NCBI GenBank assembly: GCA_903910215.1
Contig: CAIVYV010000349.1
Coordinates: 1-8,639, forward strand
Source: an uncultured Pseudomonadota bacterium
GTDB taxonomy: Bacteria > Pseudomonadota > Gammaproteobacteria > Steroidobacterales > Steroidobacteraceae
Direction: 5' to 3'
DNA length: 8,639 bases
The translations under genes and the position numbers were made by a program. The first letter of the stretch is position 1. Each line of letters starts with the position of its first letter. The notes below the pieces were generated by a model that was not told the origin of the DNA, made no database searches, and saw nothing but the letters and a program-made list of their open reading frames with translations. Below, in pieces: positions 6,025-8,639 of this stretch.

Positions 6025-6917
6025 CGCAGAGTGACGCGTTCCGCGCGGGCTTCGCTGCGCTCGTTGGCCGACCGAACGTCGGCAAGTCCACGCTGCTCAA
6101 CGCGCTCGTCGGTGAGAAGCTTTCGATCGTCACGCCGCGTCCGCAAACGACCCGACATCGCATCACCGGTCTCGTCAATCGACCGAATTTGCAGATTGCA
6201 TTCGTCGACACGCCTGGTTTGCACGTGGGTGGAAAGCGTGCGCTTAACAAGGCGATGAATCGAACGGCAGCCTCGGCTTTAGCCGATGCCGATCTCGTCG
6301 TGTTTGTCGTCGAAGCGCTACGTTGGACCGACGAAGACGAGGCCGTGATGCAGCGCATCCGCGACAGTGGACGTCCCGCAGTGGCGGTGATCAGCAAGGT
6401 TGATCTCGCCAAGCCTCGCGACCGCTTGCTGCCCTTCATGGCGGATCTCACGGCGCAACATACCTTCCTCGATGTTGTCCCGGTCTCGTCTAAGCAGGGC
6501 GACAACCTCGAGCCGTTGATCGCGACCATCGCCAAGCATTTACCGGAGTCGCCGCAGCTCTTCGATGAGGATGATCGCACCGATCGCGATCTCAAGTTTC
6601 GCATCATCGAGATCATCCGCGAGAAGCTGACGCTCGAGCTCAACCAAGAAGTGCCTTACGGCATCGCCGTCGAGATCGAGAAGATGGAGCGCGAGGAGGA
6701 TCGACAGGTGATCCACGCTGTGATCTGGGTCGATCGCGAAGGACAAAAGCCGATCGTCATCGGCGCCGGCGGTGCACGTCTCAAACGCGTCGGTACCTCG
6801 GCACGCCGCGAGATCGTGGGGTTGCTCGGCGGTCGCTGCCATCTCGAACTCTGGGTCAAGGTGCGGGAGAACTGGGCCGACAACGCGCAGGCGCTGCGTT
6901 CGCTCGGTCTCGAGTGA
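6021..6917 (+). CDS. era: GTPase Era (30S ribosome assembly)
   Basis: This 298-residue essential GTPase binds the 3' end of 16S rRNA and checks 30S maturation. The G domain shows GRPNVGKST (16-24), the switch region RPQTTRHRITG (40-50), DTPGLH (63-68) and SKVD (125-128) where E. coli has NKVD. The linker has LPESPQLFDEDDRTDRDLKF. The C-terminal KH domain has VPYGIAVEIEKMEREE, the GAGG loop at 248-251 (the GxxG element for RNA), and the ending HLELWVKVRENWADNAQALR, very close to E. coli Era (301 residues). GTG at 6021 overlaps the rnc stop as GTGA and has AAGGGAG seven bases upstream. The rnc-era pairing is widely conserved and links RNA cleavage with small-subunit assembly. The Ser in the G4 motif is a mild variant that should still recognise guanine. 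Confidence 0.97.
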   Translation: MTQSDAFRAGFAALVGRPNVGKSTLLNALVGEKLSIVTPRPQTTRHRITGLVNRPNLQIAFVDTPGLHVGGKRALNKAMNRTAASALADADLVVFVVEALRWTDEDEAVMQRIRDSGRPAVAVISKVDLAKPRDRLLPFMADLTAQHTFLDVVPVSSKQGDNLEPLIATIAKHLPESPQLFDEDDRTDRDLKFRIIEIIREKLTLELNQEVPYGIAVEIEKMEREEDRQVIHAVIWVDREGQKPIVIGAGGARLKRVGTSARREIVGLLGGRCHLELWVKVRENWADNAQALRSLGLE

Positions 6918-6923
6918 CGGCCG

Positions 6924-7664
6924 ATGGCGCGCGGCGGTCGACGCGTCGATCTCACCACGGCCTATCTGCTGCACCATAAGCCGTGGCGCGACACGAGCCG
7001 CATGCTGGAGGTGTTCAGTCGTGAGCACGGTCGTCTGACGCTTTTCGCTCGCGGTGTGCGCGGCGGAAAATCACGTCATGCGTCGACGTTGCAGCCGTTC
7101 CGTCGGCTGTTGATGGCTTGGAGCGGCAGTGGCGATGCGGGTCAGCTCACCCAAGCGGAGCGCGAGCCTGCCGATACGCTACCTGAACTGCCTGCTGCCG
7201 CGATGATGTCCGCCTGGTATCTCAACGAGTTGCTGCTGAAACTCACGGTTCGGCTGGATCCCCAGCCACTGGTCTTCGATCTTTACGATCGGACGCTGAC
7301 GCAGCTTCGAACCGCCGCTTCGATCGAGGCGAGTCTGCGTGGCTTCGAACGGCAGCTGCTTGAACTTCTAGGCTATGGCATTGAGTTCGAGCAAGTGGCT
7401 CGTGAAGGCGGCGCACTGCAAGCGGGTGCGTATTATCATTTCCATCCTGATCTTGGCTTCGTGCAAGTCACGGGCGAGACAGGCGGTAAGGTATTCGAAG
7501 GGCGGGTTCTGCTCGCCATCGCTGCCGACGACTACACCGACGAGACGGTGTTGGAGCCTGCCAAGCGCATACTGCGCATGGCGCTCGATCACGCACTCGA
7601 CGGTCGCGAATTGCGAACGCGAACGGTGGCCCGAGCTGTCGCTCGTCGATCAAAAGAGGACTGA
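6924..7664 (+). CDS. recO: DNA repair protein RecO
   Basis: This 246-residue recombination mediator works with RecF and RecR to load RecA onto SSB-coated single-stranded DNA, and it anneals complementary strands. The N-terminal OB-fold (about 1-80) shows the family opening AYLLHHKPWRDTSRMLEVFS and then HGRLTLFARGVRGGKSRHAS with LQPFRRLLMAWSG. The middle helical part has YLNELLLKLTVRLDPQPLVF and FERQLLELLGYGIEF, both typical. I see no CxxC zinc site; some RecO proteins have one, E. coli RecO does not. The length matches E. coli RecO (242). ATG 6924 follows the era stop by six bases with only a weak ribosome-binding site, so coupling with era translation is likely. The last codons contain AGAGGA, which serves pdxJ. 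Confidence 0.93.
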   Translation: MARGGRRVDLTTAYLLHHKPWRDTSRMLEVFSREHGRLTLFARGVRGGKSRHASTLQPFRRLLMAWSGSGDAGQLTQAEREPADTLPELPAAAMMSAWYLNELLLKLTVRLDPQPLVFDLYDRTLTQLRTAASIEASLRGFERQLLELLGYGIEFEQVAREGGALQAGAYYHFHPDLGFVQVTGETGGKVFEGRVLLAIAADDYTDETVLEPAKRILRMALDHALDGRELRTRTVARAVARRSKED

Positions 7665-7665
7665 C

Positions 7666-8394
7666 ATGAAGCCCATCGAGCTTGGCGTCAATATCGATCA
7701 CGTCGCGACCGTGCGTCAGGCGAGACGCATCCATTATCCCGACCCTGTGCAGGCGGCGCTGATCGCAGAGGAAGCGGGTGCCGACAACATCACGCTGCAC
7801 TTGCGTGAGGATCGTCGGCATATTCAAGATGCCGACGTCGAGCGGTTGCGACCTCTGTTGCGCACGCGCATGAATCTCGAGATGGCGTTGACCGATGAGA
7901 TGCTCGCGATCGCGCAGCGCATCCAGCCGGCGGATTGTTGTCTCGTGCCAGAGCGTCGTGCCGAGATCACGACCGAGGGCGGACTCGCGGTCGCAGGTCA
8001 ACTTGAGCGTCTGCGCGAAAGCGGCGCTTTGCTCGCAGCCTCGGGTATTCGAGTGGCGCTTTTCATCGATCCTGATCCGGCGCAGATCGAGGCGACGGCG
8101 CGCATCGGCATTCCCGTGATCGAGTTGCACACGGGACGATACTGCGAGGTGAGCGGTGCTGAGCAGGCGCGCGAGCTCGACCGTTTGCGCGCCAGTGCGA
8201 AGCTGGCTGCATCGCTTGGCCTCGAGGTGCACGCAGGCCATGGGCTCAACTGCGACAACGTGGCTCCCGTCGCAGCGATCGAGGAAATCACCGAACTGAA
8301 CATCGGCCATGCCATCGTCGGCCGAGCGATCTTCATTGGTTTTGCAGCAGCGGTACGTGAGATGAAAGCGGCGATGTCGGCTGCTCGCACCTAA
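7666..8394 (+). CDS. pdxJ: Pyridoxine 5'-phosphate synthase
   Basis: This 242-residue TIM-barrel enzyme condenses 1-deoxyxylulose 5-phosphate with 3-amino-2-oxopropyl phosphate (the PdxA product) to give pyridoxine 5'-phosphate, the last ring-forming step of the DXP-dependent vitamin B6 pathway. It is cytosolic. Signature parts are all present: GVNIDHVATVRQAR (7-20), ITLHLREDRRHIQD with His45, NLEMA with Glu72, CCLVPERRAEITTEGG, LFIDPDP, ELHTGRY, AGHGLNCDNV with His192, and LNIGHAIVGRAIF. His45, Glu72 and His192 align with catalytic residues of E. coli PdxJ (243 residues). ATG 7666 is one base past the recO stop, with AGAGGA (7655-7660) five bases upstream, a strong site. recO-pdxJ adjacency is the same as in E. 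coli. Confidence 0.98.
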   Translation: MKPIELGVNIDHVATVRQARRIHYPDPVQAALIAEEAGADNITLHLREDRRHIQDADVERLRPLLRTRMNLEMALTDEMLAIAQRIQPADCCLVPERRAEITTEGGLAVAGQLERLRESGALLAASGIRVALFIDPDPAQIEATARIGIPVIELHTGRYCEVSGAEQARELDRLRASAKLAASLGLEVHAGHGLNCDNVAPVAAIEEITELNIGHAIVGRAIFIGFAAAVREMKAAMSAART

Positions 8395-8404
8395 CGAGGA
8401 CAGC

Positions 8405-8639
8405 ATGAGCATTCTAGTTTTCGATATTGAAACAGTTCCCGATCTCGAGTTGGGGCGTCGCGTATTTGGCCTCGAGGGGCTCTCGGATAGTCAGGTTGCC
8501 AAAGCCATGTTTGCGCATGCGCGCCAGCATGGCGGTAGCGAGTTTTTGCCGCACGAGCAGCATCGCATCGTGGCGATCTCTTGCGTTCTGCGTCGTGGTG
8601 ACACCCTGAAGGTTTGGAGTCTGGGTGATCTCGAATCGA
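8405..8639 (+). CDS. PolB-like 3'-5' exonuclease (DnaQ-like superfamily), N-terminal part
   Basis: Only the first 78 codons are in the window; the gene runs on past the end. The protein opens MSILVFDIETVPDLELGRRV, where Asp7 and Glu9 of the DIET motif are the ExoI metal ligands of DEDD exonucleases. It continues with GLSDSQVAKAMFAHARQHGG and then LPHEQHRIVAISCVLRRGD and LKVWSLG. This matches the predicted 3'-5' exonucleases related to the exonuclease domain of DNA polymerase B (Pfam DNA_pol_B_exo2 type). The ExoII and ExoIII motifs would be downstream. ATG 8405 is ten bases after the pdxJ stop, with CGAGGA (8395-8400) four bases before it, so it is probably in the same transcript. It likely removes nucleotides from DNA 3' ends; a repair role beside recO is a guess. 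In E. coli the gene after pdxJ is acpS instead. Confidence 0.85.
   Translation, partial: MSILVFDIETVPDLELGRRVFGLEGLSDSQVAKAMFAHARQHGGSEFLPHEQHRIVAISCVLRRGDTLKVWSLGDLES

Noticed and set aside
7375..7665. Longer PdxJ N-terminus overlapping recO
   Set aside because: PdxJ is normally about 243 residues; ATG 7666 with a strong AGAGGA gives 242 and the expected N-terminal motif.
7468..8412. 314-codon open frame on the minus strand opposite recO and pdxJ
   Set aside because: It lies wholly opposite genes with clear family motifs, and its translation is Arg/His/Asp-rich with no recognisable domain, as expected of the antisense of GC-rich codons.
1..8639. Mobile element, CRISPR array, tRNA or defence system
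   Set aside because: The window is filled by conserved core genes; I saw no transposase or integrase, no spaced direct repeats, no tRNA-like cloverleaf, and no gene that stood out from its neighbours in base composition.

Overview
The window is a dense, single-strand housekeeping and envelope-stress gene block from a gammaproteobacterium. GC is roughly 60% by eye. The gene order rpoE-rseA-rseB-(glutaredoxin-like)-lepA-lepB-rnc-era-recO-pdxJ follows the order known from E. coli (rpoE-rseABC-lepA-lepB-rnc-era-recO-pdxJ-acpS) and Pseudomonas (algU-mucABCD-lepA-...). Protein similarity to the E. coli members is high throughout. A moderately high-GC lineage outside the enterics, for example near Xanthomonadales or Nevskiales, is plausible, but I cannot assign a family from this sequence.

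Layout. Positions 1-302 hold the C-terminal part of the envelope-stress sigma factor RpoE. Positions 299-1045 encode its membrane anti-sigma factor RseA, and 1045-2103 the periplasmic regulator RseB. Positions 2111-2359 encode a small glutaredoxin-like CxxC protein. A 56-base gap follows. It holds a perfect TATAAT hexamer, a small GC hairpin and an 8-bp inverted repeat whose right arm reaches the lepA start codon. Positions 2416-4209 encode LepA (EF4), 4212-5297 signal peptidase I (LepB), 5311-6024 RNase III, 6021-6917 Era, 6924-7664 RecO and 7666-8394 PdxJ. From 8405 to the window end is the start of a PolB-like 3'-5' exonuclease.

All genes lie on the plus strand. Most overlap by 1-4 bases or are separated by 2-13 bases, and I see no intrinsic terminator, so one long transcript or a few overlapping ones are likely. 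The first three genes form the sigma-E signalling module: RseA holds RpoE at the membrane, and RseB guards RseA from proteolysis. The rest cover translation quality (LepA), secretory protein maturation (LepB), RNA processing and 30S assembly (RNase III, Era), recombinational repair (RecO) and vitamin B6 synthesis (PdxJ).

I found no mobile element, CRISPR array, tRNA, rRNA or defence island, and no clearly new biological system. The points most worth a second look are: the missing DegP/MucD-type protease and RseC/MucC genes, with a thiol-redox gene at that place; the inverted repeat at the lepA start; an enlarged LepB with apparently four membrane segments and a cysteine-bearing insert; a PolB-like exonuclease where E. 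coli has acpS; and a strong excess of GATC and CGATCG.
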